Shown: positions 31,856-41,036, counted from the stretch's first letter. The stretch is DNA of 64,000 bases from VRUE01 sp036379955 (GCA_036379955.1 DASVFR010000056.1:6132-70131); one strand, 5' to 3'. The notes: generated by a model not told the origin, from the sequence alone. A program made the numbers and translations.

Positions 31856-31909
31856 GCTCCGGTGCGCCTTGCCTTATACCCCTATAGCGGGTATAAGGCG
31901 CACCGGAGC
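31856..31909. repeat. Palindromic repeat, family A copy 2
   Basis: Outer arms GCTCCGGTGCG / CGCACCGGAGC and inner arms CCTTATACCC / GGGTATAAGG surround the loop CTATAGC. The left arm has five extra bases (a GCCTT duplication). Sits between divergent ltrA and the DHA2 transporter. Confidence 0.7.
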
Positions 31910-31935
31910 GCCGGAGTGGGGCATAGGATCGCGGC

Positions 31936-33480
31936 ATGGACAAGGCCAAGCGCCGGGTGCTGATCGCGATCGTCGTGCCACTGATCATGGTCGGGATCGA
32001 CGGCACGATCCTCAACGTCGCCCTGCCGACGATCGCCCGCGATCTCGACACCAACTCCTCGGAGCTGGTCTGGATCAACTCCGCCTACATCATCGCCTTC
32101 GGCAGCACGATCCTGCTCTCGGCTTCGCTGGGCGACAAGTTCGGCCGCAAGCGCGTCCTGCAGATCGGCATGGCCGTCTTCATCGTCGGCTCGGCGATGT
32201 CGGGTCTCTCCGACGCCCTCGACAGCGCCTCCTTCCTGATCTTCGCCCGCGCGATCCAGGGCCTCGGCGCCGGCGCGATCCCGCCTTCGACCCTCTCGCT
32301 GATCCGCTCCGAGTTCACCGACGAAGCGGAGCGGGCGCGGGCGATCGGCCTCTGGGCCGGGATGTCGGCGATCGGCCTCGCCGCCGGCCCGATCCTCGGC
32401 GGCCTGATCCTCAACTCGACCTCGGCCTGGGGCTGGATCTTCTACATCAACGTGCCGATCGTGATCATCGGCCAGGTGCTGATCCGCCGCAACGTCGCGG
32501 AGTCCCGCGACCCGGAGGCGCCGCCGATCGACACGGTCGGCGCACTGCTCTCGCTGGCCGGCCTCTTTGCCCTCTTCTTCGGCCTGATCGAAGGGCCCGA
32601 GCGTGGTTGGGGGTCGGCGCCGGTCCTCGTCTCCTTCGTGCTGGCGGTTGCCCTGCTCGCCTACTTTGTCGTCTTCGAGCTGCGCCAGAAGTTCCCCCAG
32701 CTCGACCCGCGGCTGTTCAAGTCGGCGCCGTTCACCTCGGGGATGGTGGCGATCACCATTGCCTTCCTCGCCCTCATGGGCCTGGTCTACGAGCTCACCC
32801 TCTACCTGCAGACCGTACGCGACTTCTCGCCGCTCAAGGCGGGCGTCTCGCTGGTCCCGTTCGCGGTCGCGCTGATGATCGTCGCGCCGCTGGCGCCGAA
32901 AATCGCCGAGCGCAGGGGGGACCGGCTCACGGTGATGGCCGGGATGGTCGCCCTCGGCGCCGGCATGCTCGTCCTGCTCGCCGCCACCACGGACTCCTCC
33001 TACTGGGTCGTCCTCGTCAGCCTGGTCCTCTCGGGCGCCGGCGTCTCGCTGGTCCAGCCGCCCGCCTCGGCGGCGATGATGAGCTCGGTCTCGGCGGCGA
33101 AGGCCGGCATGGCCTCGGGGACCAACGCCGCGATCCGCCAGATCGGCGCCTCCTTCGGGATCGCGATGATGGGCGGCATCGGCGAGTCCGTCTTCGCCAG
33201 CTACCTGACCGGCTCCAAGATCTTCGAACAGATCCCGCCGTCGGCTCAGTCGACCGCCGAATCGAGCATCAGCGGCGCGATCGCGGTCGGCGAAAAGGCC
33301 GGCGGCTCGGCCGGCCAGGAGCTGATCGAAGTCGCCTCGACCGGCTTCGTCAACGGCATGCACTGGGCAGTGGCCGCCGCCGCCGCGTTCTGCGGTCTCG
33401 GCTTCGTGCTGGCGGCCAAGCTAATCCCAAAGCGAGCCGAAGCCGACGCCGATCACCGTCGTCCGGCTGGCGGGGTTTAG
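31936..33480 (+). CDS. DHA2-family MFS drug/proton antiporter
   Basis: 514 residues, 14 helices expected. Motif D1 MVGIDGTILNVALPTIARDL, motif A GDKFGRKRVLQIGM, and a motif-C-like GMSAIGLAAGPILGGLIL mark an EmrB/QacA-type exporter. ATG lies six bases after TAGGAT (31924-31929), a leaderless start. It is not closely similar to the other DHA2 gene at 11585 outside the motifs. Confidence 0.87.
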   Translation: MDKAKRRVLIAIVVPLIMVGIDGTILNVALPTIARDLDTNSSELVWINSAYIIAFGSTILLSASLGDKFGRKRVLQIGMAVFIVGSAMSGLSDALDSASFLIFARAIQGLGAGAIPPSTLSLIRSEFTDEAERARAIGLWAGMSAIGLAAGPILGGLILNSTSAWGWIFYINVPIVIIGQVLIRRNVAESRDPEAPPIDTVGALLSLAGLFALFFGLIEGPERGWGSAPVLVSFVLAVALLAYFVVFELRQKFPQLDPRLFKSAPFTSGMVAITIAFLALMGLVYELTLYLQTVRDFSPLKAGVSLVPFAVALMIVAPLAPKIAERRGDRLTVMAGMVALGAGMLVLLAATTDSSYWVVLVSLVLSGAGVSLVQPPASAAMMSSVSAAKAGMASGTNAAIRQIGASFGIAMMGGIGESVFASYLTGSKIFEQIPPSAQSTAESSISGAIAVGEKAGGSAGQELIEVASTGFVNGMHWAVAAAAAFCGLGFVLAAKLIPKRAEADADHRRPAGGV

Positions 33481-33499
33481 AGGACTCCGTGAGAGCGGG

Positions 33500-33559
33500 C
33501 CTCCGGGAGTCCCTCCCCAGGCCGCTTCGCGGGAGTTCCTGGGGAGGGACCCCCGGAGG
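33500..33559. repeat. Palindromic repeat, family C copy 1
   Basis: Arms of 22 bases (33500-33521, 33538-33559) pair with one mismatch; the 16-base loop ends CGCGGGAGTT. A copy with the same loop ending and longer arms lies inside recQ (40901-40975). Here it follows the DHA2 gene and may serve as its terminator. Confidence 0.65.
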
Positions 33560-33641
33560 TCCACGCACGCAAAGACCCGGACTGCGAAACGCCGCCGAGG
33601 TTCTAAAGCTTTTGAGGAACCGACCCTGAAAGGATTGCGAC

Positions 33642-34652
33642 GTGGCCGAAGACCGCAAGCGCCCGGAGGCGCCGCGCACCGAGCGGGTCCTGCCGGGCGT
33701 CTGGCGCCTGCGACTGCCGCTGCCCTGGCCGGGGGTGCCGCACGGAAACGTCTGGGCGGTGGCCGCCGACGGCGGCATCGTCCTCTTCGACACCGGCATC
33801 GGCGGCAAGGGCCGCATGCGCCAGTTCGACCTGGCGCTGGCGCAGGCCGGCTTCGGCCTCGAGGACGTGAAGCTGCTCGTCTGTACCCACTCGCACACCG
33901 ACCACTACGGCCTCGCCGCCCCCATAGTCGAGGGCGCCGGCTGCGAGCTCTGGATGCACCCGGCCTGGGAGCATGTCCGCCTGCTCGCCGACGACCCCGC
34001 CGCGGCCCTCGAGCAGCGGCTCGAGGTCGCCCGCCAGAGCGGCGTGCCGATGGCCGGGCTCGAACGCTACCGCGAGTCCCGCAAGGACGACGACGACAAC
34101 GGGATCGACGCGATCGTCGAGCCCGACCGCGACCTGCTGCCGGGAGTCGAGGTCGAGACCGACCTCGGCACGTGGGAGGTGCACGAGACGCCCGGCCACG
34201 CTCCCTCGCACGTCGTCCTGCACCAGCCCAAGCGCAAGCTGATGATCTCCGGTGACCACCTGCTCGGCCGCACCGTCCTCTTCTTCGACCACGGCCACAG
34301 CCCCGACCCGGTCGGCGAGTTCCTGCGCGGCCTCGACGAGGTCGAGCCGCTCGACGTGGACCTCGTCCTGCCCGGCCATGGCCGGCCCTTCCGCGACCCG
34401 CAGGCGAAGATCGCCGAGGCCCGCCGCCAGGTCGCCGAGCTGCTCGACAAGACGCGCGACGCCCTCGCCGAGGGCGAGCGGACCGCGTTCGAGATCGTCG
34501 CCGAGATCGTCGGCGCCGACAACGTCAACACGCCGGTCAGCGCCTGGGTCCTGCAGATCGTCCTCTCCTGCCTCGACCACCTGACGATCCTCGGCGAGGT
34601 CGAGCCGGTTGCCGACACCGACCCCCGCCGCTGGCGACGTGCCGTCGATTAA
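33642..34652 (+). CDS. Metallo-beta-lactamase-fold hydrolase
   Basis: 336 residues. The zinc motif is VCTHSHTDHYGLAAP (H-x-H-x-D-H), followed by ETPGHAPSHVVLH, MISGDHLLG and the last histidine in VLPGHGRPF. The C-terminal ~90 residues form a helical domain (a winged-helix-like MBL-associated domain), as in glyoxalase-II-like/LACTB2 proteins. Substrate unknown. GTG start with GAAAGGA upstream. Confidence 0.85.
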   Translation: MAEDRKRPEAPRTERVLPGVWRLRLPLPWPGVPHGNVWAVAADGGIVLFDTGIGGKGRMRQFDLALAQAGFGLEDVKLLVCTHSHTDHYGLAAPIVEGAGCELWMHPAWEHVRLLADDPAAALEQRLEVARQSGVPMAGLERYRESRKDDDDNGIDAIVEPDRDLLPGVEVETDLGTWEVHETPGHAPSHVVLHQPKRKLMISGDHLLGRTVLFFDHGHSPDPVGEFLRGLDEVEPLDVDLVLPGHGRPFRDPQAKIAEARRQVAELLDKTRDALAEGERTAFEIVAEIVGADNVNTPVSAWVLQIVLSCLDHLTILGEVEPVADTDPRRWRRAVD

Positions 34653-34685
34653 CCACCATATGCGGCAGCTAAAAGACGGCACGTC
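34636..34685. terminator. Inverted repeat after the MBL gene
   Basis: Arms GACGTGCCGTC (34636-34646) and GACGGCACGTC (34675-34685) pair perfectly around 28 bases and include the last MBL codons. Possible T-less terminator. Confidence 0.4.
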
Positions 34686-34715
34686 CGACCCGGGGCGTCG
34701 GTAGGCTGCGCAGCG

Positions 34716-35159
34716 ATGGCCAGCTTCACCTTCACGCGTGAGATCGCGGCGCCGGCCGAGACCGTGTTCGGCGTGCTTACCGACCACGCCCGCTACTCGG
34801 AGATCACGCCATTGCGACGCTCGGAGCTGGAGCGGGAGGGCGATCCGGCCCCGAACGGGGTTGGCGCGATCCGCAAGCTGACCGCGGTCGGTCCCCCCCT
34901 GCGCGAGGAAGTGATCGCCTACGAGGCACCGAGCCGTTTCTCATACACGCTCCTCTCCGGGGTCCCGGTCCGCGACCACGTCGGCACGGTCGAGCTGACG
35001 TCCGAGAACGGTCGCACGAGGATGGTCTACGCGGTCCGCACCCAGCCCACCGTTCCCCTGATCGGCCCGGTCGTCGTCGCCGTCACCAAGCAGGCCGTCA
35101 AGCAGCTCGTCGACGGGATCGTCAAGGAGTCCGAGCGCCGCTCTGCCTCCGGAGGCTGA
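34716..35159 (+). CDS. SRPBCC-family (polyketide cyclase/START-like) protein
   Basis: 147 residues. FTFTREIAAPAETVFGVLTD at the start and RFSYTLLSGVPVRDHVGTVE, then a long C-terminal helix AVTKQAVKQLVDGIVKESE, are the SRPBCC helix-grip pattern for binding hydrophobic ligands. ATG lies eight bases after TAGGCT (34702-34707). Confidence 0.8.
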   Translation: MASFTFTREIAAPAETVFGVLTDHARYSEITPLRRSELEREGDPAPNGVGAIRKLTAVGPPLREEVIAYEAPSRFSYTLLSGVPVRDHVGTVELTSENGRTRMVYAVRTQPTVPLIGPVVVAVTKQAVKQLVDGIVKESERRSASGG

Positions 35160-35168
35160 CGGCCCCGG

Positions 35169-35936
35169 ATGGGCCGCCCCCTCGACCAACGCGAGCTGCG
35201 GCGGCGGGCGATCGCCGGCGTGGGCGCGGAGGTCGAGGCCTTCGGCAGCGCCGCCCCGGACTCGCTCGTCGTCCGCCGCGAGGGCCTGCTGGCCGCGATC
35301 GTCCCCGCCTCTCCCCGGCGCTCGCTCTTCAACTCGGTCTACTACGAGGACGGGGCGGCGTTGGCCGCCGAGCTCGACGCGCTGGAAGCGCTCTACGAGT
35401 CGCACGGCGTGCGCGCCTGGACGGTCTGGGTGCCCGACGACGATCGCGAGACGGCCCGCCTGCTCGACGCTCGCGGCCACTCGCTCGACGCCGGCCCGCG
35501 GGCGATGGCGATGGAGCTCGCAGAGCTCGGCTCCGCGCCGCCGGCCCCCGCCGGGATCGATCCAGGGCCGATCTCCGCCGCGGCCTGCGCCGAGCTCAAC
35601 GACCGCGCCTACGGCTACGCCGCCGACGGCTTCCGCGCCGGGCTCGCCGGCGAAACCGCGATCCGCTGGCACGGCGCCTTCGCCAGCGATGAGCCGGTCG
35701 GCTGCGTCGGCGCTCTTACCGTCGGCGAGGACTGCTGCGTCACCGGGGTCGCGACGTCGCCCGAGCACCGCGGCCGCGGGATCGCGACCTGGTTGATGTG
35801 TCGCGCCCTCGCTGAGGCGCGCGCGGCGGGGGTGGCGTCGGCCTCGCTGCAGGCGTCCCGCGCCGGCGCCCCGATCTACGAACGGCTCGGCTTCCGCGAC
35901 CTCGGCTTCCTCGAGATGTGGGAGTGGCGCCGCTGA
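35169..35936 (+). CDS. GNAT-family N-acetyltransferase
   Basis: 255 residues. The C-terminal GNAT domain has CCVTGVATSPEHRGRGIATW (the R-G-x-G-I-A acetyl-CoA loop) and APIYERLGFRDLG. The N-terminal half (SLFNSVYYEDGAALAAELDA...VRAWTVWVPDDDRE) resembles a second, degenerate GNAT domain. Starts nine bases after the SRPBCC stop, so they are likely co-transcribed. Overlaps the next gene by 19 bases. Confidence 0.78.
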   Translation: MGRPLDQRELRRRAIAGVGAEVEAFGSAAPDSLVVRREGLLAAIVPASPRRSLFNSVYYEDGAALAAELDALEALYESHGVRAWTVWVPDDDRETARLLDARGHSLDAGPRAMAMELAELGSAPPAPAGIDPGPISAAACAELNDRAYGYAADGFRAGLAGETAIRWHGAFASDEPVGCVGALTVGEDCCVTGVATSPEHRGRGIATWLMCRALAEARAAGVASASLQASRAGAPIYERLGFRDLGFLEMWEWRR

Positions 35937-37258
35937 ACGGCTTCTGGAAAACGGCTCTGGTCGGCGCCTGGGGCGCGGTCAGCCACTTCTGGCACACCCG
36001 GCGCGGGATCGCGATCGGCCTCGTCGTCGCCGGCGGCCTCGCCCTGGCGGGCGCCGCCTTCCTCGGTTACCAGGTGCTGAAGCGTCCCGCCGACGTGCAC
36101 AACGAAGGCGTCGCCTTCAAGCCCCAGAAGCCGCCCAAGCTAGAGGCGAAGACCGTCAACTGGCCGATGTTCGGGCTCAACCCGGCCCGCACCCGCTACC
36201 TCCCTGCGAAGGGGATCAAGCCGCCCTTCCGCAAGCTCTGGCGCTTCAAGCAGCGGCCGCTGCTCGAGTTCCCGCCGATCTACGTCGGCGGCCGGCTCTA
36301 CTTCGTCAACAACAACGGCACCGCCTACGCGCTCGACGCCGACACCGGCAAGGTGCTCTGGGAACGCAGCGTCGGTCGCCTCAACGCCTCCTCGCCGGCC
36401 TACTACAAGCACCGCCTCTACATCGTCAACCTCGTCCCCGGCCACATCGTCAAGCTCGACGCGAAGACCGGCAAGACGATCTGGAAGCACTCGCTGCCCG
36501 GCCGGGCCGAGTCCTCGCCGGTCGTCGTCGACCGCACCGTTTACTTCGGCTGCGAAGACGGCAACCTCTACGCGCTGAGCACGATCAGCGGCAACGTGCG
36601 CTGGGCGACCGCCCTCGGTGGCCCGGTCAAGTCGGCGCCGGCCTACTACCGCGGCACCCTCTACGTCGGCGACTACGGCGGCTACATGAACGCGGTCGAC
36701 GCCAAGACCGGCAAGCTGAGGTGGCAGAGCTCTTCGCTGGGCCAGGGGTTCGGCACCTCGGGCCAGTTCTACTCGACCCCGGCCGTCGCCTTCGGTCGCG
36801 TCTACGCCGGCAACAACGACGACCGCGTCTACAGCTTCGACCGCCACGACGGCACCCTCGCCTGGAGCTACTCGACCGGCGGCTACGCCTACTCCGGCCC
36901 GACCGTCGCCAACACCAGGCACAGCCCCCCGACCGTCTACATCGGCTCCTTCGACGGCAACGTCTACGCGCTCGACGCCAAGGACGGCCACGTGCGCTGG
37001 AGCCGCTCGGCCGGCGGCCAGGTCGTCGGCTCGCTCTCGGCCGTCGGCGAAGTCGTCTACGCCGCCGAGTTCACGCACAACTCGACCGTCGGCTTCATGA
37101 TGCACAGTGGCCGCCGCGTCTTCCGTTACCGCCGCGGCACCTACTCGCCGGTGATCTCCGACGGCCGCCGCATCTATCTGACCGGCTACTCGAGCATCAC
37201 CGCGCTCGTGCCCTACAAGTACCGGCGCGCGGTCGCCCGCGCCCGCGTCGCGCGCTAG
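35918..37258 (+). CDS. Membrane-anchored PQQ-like beta-propeller protein
   Basis: 446 residues. One transmembrane anchor (GIAIGLVVAGGLALAGAAFLG, cut at residue ~50) precedes a beta-propeller made of PQQ-type repeats: YALDADTGKVLWERSVG, VKLDAKTGKTIWKHSLPG, YALSTISGNVRWATALGG, NAVDAKTGKLRWQSSSLG, YSFDRHDGTLAWSYSTGG and YALDAKDGHVRWSRSAGG. This fold acts in outer-surface protein assembly or as a scaffold; no PQQ-dehydrogenase residues are seen. Several GTG codons near 35918-35924 could start it. Its TAG stop overlaps the convergent neighbour's stop in CTAG. Confidence 0.78.
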   Translation: MGVAPLNGFWKTALVGAWGAVSHFWHTRRGIAIGLVVAGGLALAGAAFLGYQVLKRPADVHNEGVAFKPQKPPKLEAKTVNWPMFGLNPARTRYLPAKGIKPPFRKLWRFKQRPLLEFPPIYVGGRLYFVNNNGTAYALDADTGKVLWERSVGRLNASSPAYYKHRLYIVNLVPGHIVKLDAKTGKTIWKHSLPGRAESSPVVVDRTVYFGCEDGNLYALSTISGNVRWATALGGPVKSAPAYYRGTLYVGDYGGYMNAVDAKTGKLRWQSSSLGQGFGTSGQFYSTPAVAFGRVYAGNNDDRVYSFDRHDGTLAWSYSTGGYAYSGPTVANTRHSPPTVYIGSFDGNVYALDAKDGHVRWSRSAGGQVVGSLSAVGEVVYAAEFTHNSTVGFMMHSGRRVFRYRRGTYSPVISDGRRIYLTGYSSITALVPYKYRRAVARARVAR

Positions 37259-38325
37259 GGCTTGGCGCCGATCCCGCCTTCGGGCGGGGGAGGTGCCTGC
37301 GGCGGATTCGGCGCGTAGGAGGGGAAGACCGGGTGGTGGATTGCCCGGCTCAGTTCGGCGAGGCTCGCGGGGTAGTTCTGCAGCCGGTAGGAGCTGGTCG
37401 AGCCGAAGTCCTGGTAGTAGACGAGCAGCTTGCAGCGGGTGTGATGGCGGACCCAGGCCATCAGCTTGCGCACGTAGGCCGGGTCGTCGCCGCTGGAGAC
37501 GCCCCACTCGGGCAGCGCGAAGGGCTTGTCGGGGAAGCGGTTGTAGAGGCCGGTGAGCGCCTTCCAATCCTGATTGTCGGAGTAGAAGTCGGTGCCGACC
37601 CAGTCGACGTAGTCGGAGCCCGGGTAGAAGTGCCGCGGGCGGTTGCCCGGGATCGTCGGCGAGCCGGCCGGCAGGGTGCCCCAGATCACCGCGATCGGGG
37701 CGCGCGGCAGGCCGGCGACGTCGCCGCGCAGCGGCGGCACGCCCGCCGCCGCCAGGCGCCGGTCGATCTCCGCCCGCTTGCCGCCGCCGTGCAGGATCAC
37801 GTACATGCGCCGGAAGGCGAGCCGGTACCAGCGCGGCCGGTGAGCGGCGTCGCGGGGAGCGCCGGCGCAGTCGTATGCGGCGTAGGGGTTGATGCAGCGG
37901 TTGGGCTCGCCCAGCGGCCGCAGGTAGGCGGGCATGCGCTTAGCCCAGAAGAGCTTGTTGAGGCGGACCAGGTAGTCGTCGCCATAGCCCTGCGCGATCT
38001 CCCGCGGGTCGATCAGCTCATGCCCGTCGTCGGAGTCGGCCGTGGTGATGTGGAGGACCGGCCGCGCCTGCGCCGTCTGCCAGCGTTCGATCGACTCCTG
38101 GAAGTCCGCCCCCCAAGAGCGGAAGGACTCGATCAGAGCCGGATGCTTGTGCAACGCCGCGCTGAACTGCCCGAAGTCGGCCGGGTTGCCGGTGTCGCTG
38201 ACCCCGAAGAAGATCTTCTTGCCGCGCGGCGCCAGCGCGCCGGCACCGGCGCTCGGCGCCCCGGCGAGGCCGAGCGCGAGCGCGGCGAGCGCGATCAGCG
38301 CGACTGTCCTTCCCCTGAGCGACAT
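37255..38325 (-). CDS. Secreted glycoside-hydrolase-like (GH26/GH-A clan type) protein
   Basis: 356 residues from ATG 38325. Signal peptide MSLRGRTVALIALAALALG...AGA. A TIM-barrel-like body follows; AYLRPLGEPNRCINP resembles the acid/base strand of clan GH-A (R-P-x-x-E-x-N) and FALPEWGVSSGDD the nucleophile strand (P-E-W-G). VDWVGTDFYSDN is a further typical strand. Mannan- or glucan-type substrate is a guess; cysteines at CINPYAAYDC probably form a disulfide. A proline-rich C-terminus (NPPQAPPPPEGG) ends it. Confidence 0.6.
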   Translation of the reverse strand: MSLRGRTVALIALAALALGLAGAPSAGAGALAPRGKKIFFGVSDTGNPADFGQFSAALHKHPALIESFRSWGADFQESIERWQTAQARPVLHITTADSDDGHELIDPREIAQGYGDDYLVRLNKLFWAKRMPAYLRPLGEPNRCINPYAAYDCAGAPRDAAHRPRWYRLAFRRMYVILHGGGKRAEIDRRLAAAGVPPLRGDVAGLPRAPIAVIWGTLPAGSPTIPGNRPRHFYPGSDYVDWVGTDFYSDNQDWKALTGLYNRFPDKPFALPEWGVSSGDDPAYVRKLMAWVRHHTRCKLLVYYQDFGSTSSYRLQNYPASLAELSRAIHHPVFPSYAPNPPQAPPPPEGGIGAKP

Positions 38326-38455
38326 GGGTTCGAGCTTGATTCGACCGATGGGCGCCCCGTCCCTGCCCGCCGGCGGTCCGGGCATCGGAGGCATAGCTGA
38401 GCCTGGGCCGCCGGCGGAGGAGTGAGCTACTCGGGTCCTGTAACACTTGACGACG

Positions 38456-39418
38456 GTGATCGATCCGCTCGAGCGCTGGCGCGAGCACGGCGAGAAGCCC
38501 GACTTCGCCGGGCTGCCGAGCTTCGCCGGGATGCCGTACGGGGAGGACGTCGGCGACCTCGCGGGAGTGGACGTGGCGATCGTCGGCGCCCCGACCGACG
38601 ACCTCGTCTCCGACCGCCCCGGCGCCCGCTTCGGCCCGCGCGCGATCCGCGCCGCCAGCTGCCCGCCCGGCCCGCACCTCGAGGCCGGCGTCGACGGCTT
38701 CGCCGCCCTGCGCGTTCTCGACTACGGCGACGCCCCGGTGCTGCCGGCCGACCCGGTCGCCACCCACGCGGCGATCGAGCGCACGGTCGGCGAGGTGCTC
38801 GACGCGGGGGCGGTGCCGATCGTCCTCGGCGGCGACCACGGCATCGCCGAGCCCGACGTCCGGGCATGCGCCGCCCGTCACGGCCCGCTCGGCCTCGTCC
38901 ACTTCGACGCCCACACCGACACCGGCACCGAGGTCTTCGGGGTCGAGCGCTCGCACGGGACCCCGATGCGGCGCCTGGTCGAGGACGGCCACGTCGACCC
39001 CAGCCGCTACGTCCAGCTCGGGCTGCGCGGCTACTGGCCGGGAGAGGCCGAGTTCGCCTGGCAGGCCGAGCGCGGCATCAAGAGCCTCTTCATGCACGAC
39101 CTGCGCCGGCTCGGGATCGAGCGCGCCGTGGAGGAGGCGCTTGCCGCCGTGGGGGAGGGGCCGGCCTACCTCTCGGTCGACGTCGACGTCCTCGACCCCG
39201 CCTACGCGCCCGGCACGGGCACGCCGGAGCCGGGCGGCATGTCGACCGCCGACCTGCTCTGGGCCTGCCGCGAGCTCGCCGCCCGCCTCGACCTGGTCGG
39301 GGCCGAGCTGGTCGAGGTGATCCCCACCGCGGTCGGCTCGGCCGACGTCACCGCGCTCGCCGCCGATCGCGTCGTGCGCGAGATCGTCACCGGCCTGGCG
39401 ATTCGCCGCCGTCCCTGA
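38456..39418 (+). CDS. Ureohydrolase (agmatinase/arginase family)
   Basis: 320 residues. All metal-binding motifs are present: VLGGDHGIAEP, LVHFDAHTDTG and LSVDVDVLDPAYAPGTGTPE, which bind two manganese ions. R-P-G-A-R-F-G-P-R-A-I-R near residue 60 is the agmatinase-type N-terminal motif. The enzyme should release urea from agmatine or a related guanidino compound. GTG 38456 or TTG 38447 may start it; TAACAC at 38441 fits a -10 for the GTG. The last 32 bases overlap the convergent recQ. Confidence 0.82.
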   Translation: MIDPLERWREHGEKPDFAGLPSFAGMPYGEDVGDLAGVDVAIVGAPTDDLVSDRPGARFGPRAIRAASCPPGPHLEAGVDGFAALRVLDYGDAPVLPADPVATHAAIERTVGEVLDAGAVPIVLGGDHGIAEPDVRACAARHGPLGLVHFDAHTDTGTEVFGVERSHGTPMRRLVEDGHVDPSRYVQLGLRGYWPGEAEFAWQAERGIKSLFMHDLRRLGIERAVEEALAAVGEGPAYLSVDVDVLDPAYAPGTGTPEPGGMSTADLLWACRELAARLDLVGAELVEVIPTAVGSADVTALAADRVVREIVTGLAIRRRP

Positions 39419-41036
39419 CGATTGCCAGGACCTCGTCGCCGTGCTTGGCGATGAAGCTGGGGCCGACGCCGCGGATCGCGGCCAGGGAGCGTTCGTCGGT
39501 GGGACGGGCGGTGGCGATCGCGGTCAGGGTCGAGTTGTGGGCGACGGTGAAGGCGGGCTTGCCCTGGGCGGCCCCCAGCCGCCACGCTTTCAGGCGCTCG
39601 AAGAGCGGGGCGTCGGCGGCTGCCAGCTCGGGCGGCGGCGTCGCGGCCCCGGCCGTCCGCGCGATCGTCGCCGGATCGGGCAGCCACTCGACCGGGTCGC
39701 AGACGTCGCAGCAGCGGCCCAGCGGGGCGCCCGCGGCCCGGTCGCCGAAGTGGTCGAGGACGCCGCGGCGCCGGCAGCTCTCGCCGTAGACGAACTCCTT
39801 GATCGTGCGGTAGTCGCGCCAGCCGCGCTCGCGGGCGATCGCCAGCTCCGGGTCGCCATGGCGCTGTTCGTTGAAGCGGACGAGGCGCCCGAGGTCGGTC
39901 TTCATCGCCAGCAGCGCGGCCCGGGCCGGCAGCCCGTCGCGCCCGGCCCGGCCCGCCTCCTGGTAGTAGGCCTCGAGGCTGGTCGGGATCGTCATGTGCC
40001 AGACCGAGCGCACGTCGGCCTTGTCGACCCCCATGCCGAAGGCGTTGGTGGCGACGACGACCTCGGCCTCGCCGCGCATGAAGCGCTCCTGGGCCGCCTC
40101 GCGCTCGGCCGCCTCCATCCCCGCGTGGTAGGCGAGGGCGCTGAGCCCCCGCTCTCGCAGATGAGCGGCGAGCTCGTCGGTGTCGCGACGGGTGCCACAG
40201 TAGACGATCGCCGGTCGGTTGGCCGGGTCGGAGAGGCCCGCCCCGAGCAGGGCGAGGCGCCGCGCCACCGAGCCCTTGCCCTCGAGCGGCACGACGTCGA
40301 AGGAGATGTTGGGGCGGTCGAAGCCGGAGCGGATGCGGAGCGGGTCGCGCAGCCCGAAGCGGGAGACGATCTCGGCTGCCACCGCCTCGGTCGCCGTCGC
40401 CGTGCAGGCCATGATCGTCGGCCGGCCGAGGCGTGCCGCGACCTCGGGCAAGCGTAGGTAGTCGGGCCGGAAGTCGTGCCCCCACTCCGAGACGCAGTGC
40501 GCCTCGTCGACCGCCATCAGGTCGACCCGCCGCCGCCCGACCGCTTCGAGGAACACGGTCGAGCCGAAGCGCTCGGGAGAGCAGTAGACGATCCGCGCCG
40601 AGCCGTCGCGCACCTGCGCGAGCGCCTCGCGGGCCCCCTCCGCGCTCATCCCCGAGGAGATCATCGCCACCGGCCGCCCAGCCCGAGTCAGCCGCGTCCA
40701 CTGGTCCCGCATCAGCGCGATCAGCGGGCTGACGACCACCGTCAGGTCTTCCGTAGCCAGGCCCGGCAACTGGTAGCAGAGGCTCTTCCCGCCCCCGGTT
40801 GGCATCACCACCAGCGAATCGCGCCCTTCCAGAGCAGCTTCCACGGCCTCGCGCTGCCCCAGTCTCCACTCCGAGTAACCGAGCTCTTGAAGCAGTCGGA
40901 GGGCACGCCCGGGGGTGGGGCCCCCGGGCCGGCTATCGCCGGGAGTTCCCGGGGGCCCCACCCCCGGGCGTGCCCTATCGGCGTGTTCCTCAGCTATATC
41001 CGTCACGGAGCCCAGGCTATTCGCGTCCACGGACAC
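39387..41036 (-). CDS. recQ: RecQ-family ATP-dependent DNA helicase
   Basis: 549 residues. Helicase motifs: the Q-motif region YSEWRLGQREAVEAALEG, Walker A MPTGGGKSLCYQL, DEAHCVSEWGHDFRPDY, and QEAGRAGRDG (motif VI). The RecQ zinc domain keeps four cysteines (C of ESCRRRG, then GRCCDVCDP) and an HRDC-like C-terminal domain follows (ERLKAWRLGAAQGKPAF...AIRGVGPSFIAKHGDEVL). It unwinds recombination and replication intermediates 3'-5'. The N-terminal residues ~22-46 are encoded by a 75-bp near-perfect palindrome and look foreign to the family; translation might instead start inside or after it. Confidence 0.87.
   Translation of the reverse strand: MSVDANSLGSVTDIAEEHADRARPGVGPPGTPGDSRPGGPTPGRALRLLQELGYSEWRLGQREAVEAALEGRDSLVVMPTGGGKSLCYQLPGLATEDLTVVVSPLIALMRDQWTRLTRAGRPVAMISSGMSAEGAREALAQVRDGSARIVYCSPERFGSTVFLEAVGRRRVDLMAVDEAHCVSEWGHDFRPDYLRLPEVAARLGRPTIMACTATATEAVAAEIVSRFGLRDPLRIRSGFDRPNISFDVVPLEGKGSVARRLALLGAGLSDPANRPAIVYCGTRRDTDELAAHLRERGLSALAYHAGMEAAEREAAQERFMRGEAEVVVATNAFGMGVDKADVRSVWHMTIPTSLEAYYQEAGRAGRDGLPARAALLAMKTDLGRLVRFNEQRHGDPELAIARERGWRDYRTIKEFVYGESCRRRGVLDHFGDRAAGAPLGRCCDVCDPVEWLPDPATIARTAGAATPPPELAAADAPLFERLKAWRLGAAQGKPAFTVAHNSTLTAIATARPTDERSLAAIRGVGPSFIAKHGDEVLAIVRDGGESPGR
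40901..40975. repeat. Palindromic repeat, family C copy 2, in frame inside recQ
   Basis: Two perfect 28-base arms (40901-40928, 40948-40975) flank a 19-base loop ending CGGGAGTT. The whole is 75 bases, 25 codons, and keeps the recQ frame, coding a glycine/proline-rich stretch. Loop and layout match the element at 33500-33559. Confidence 0.75.
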
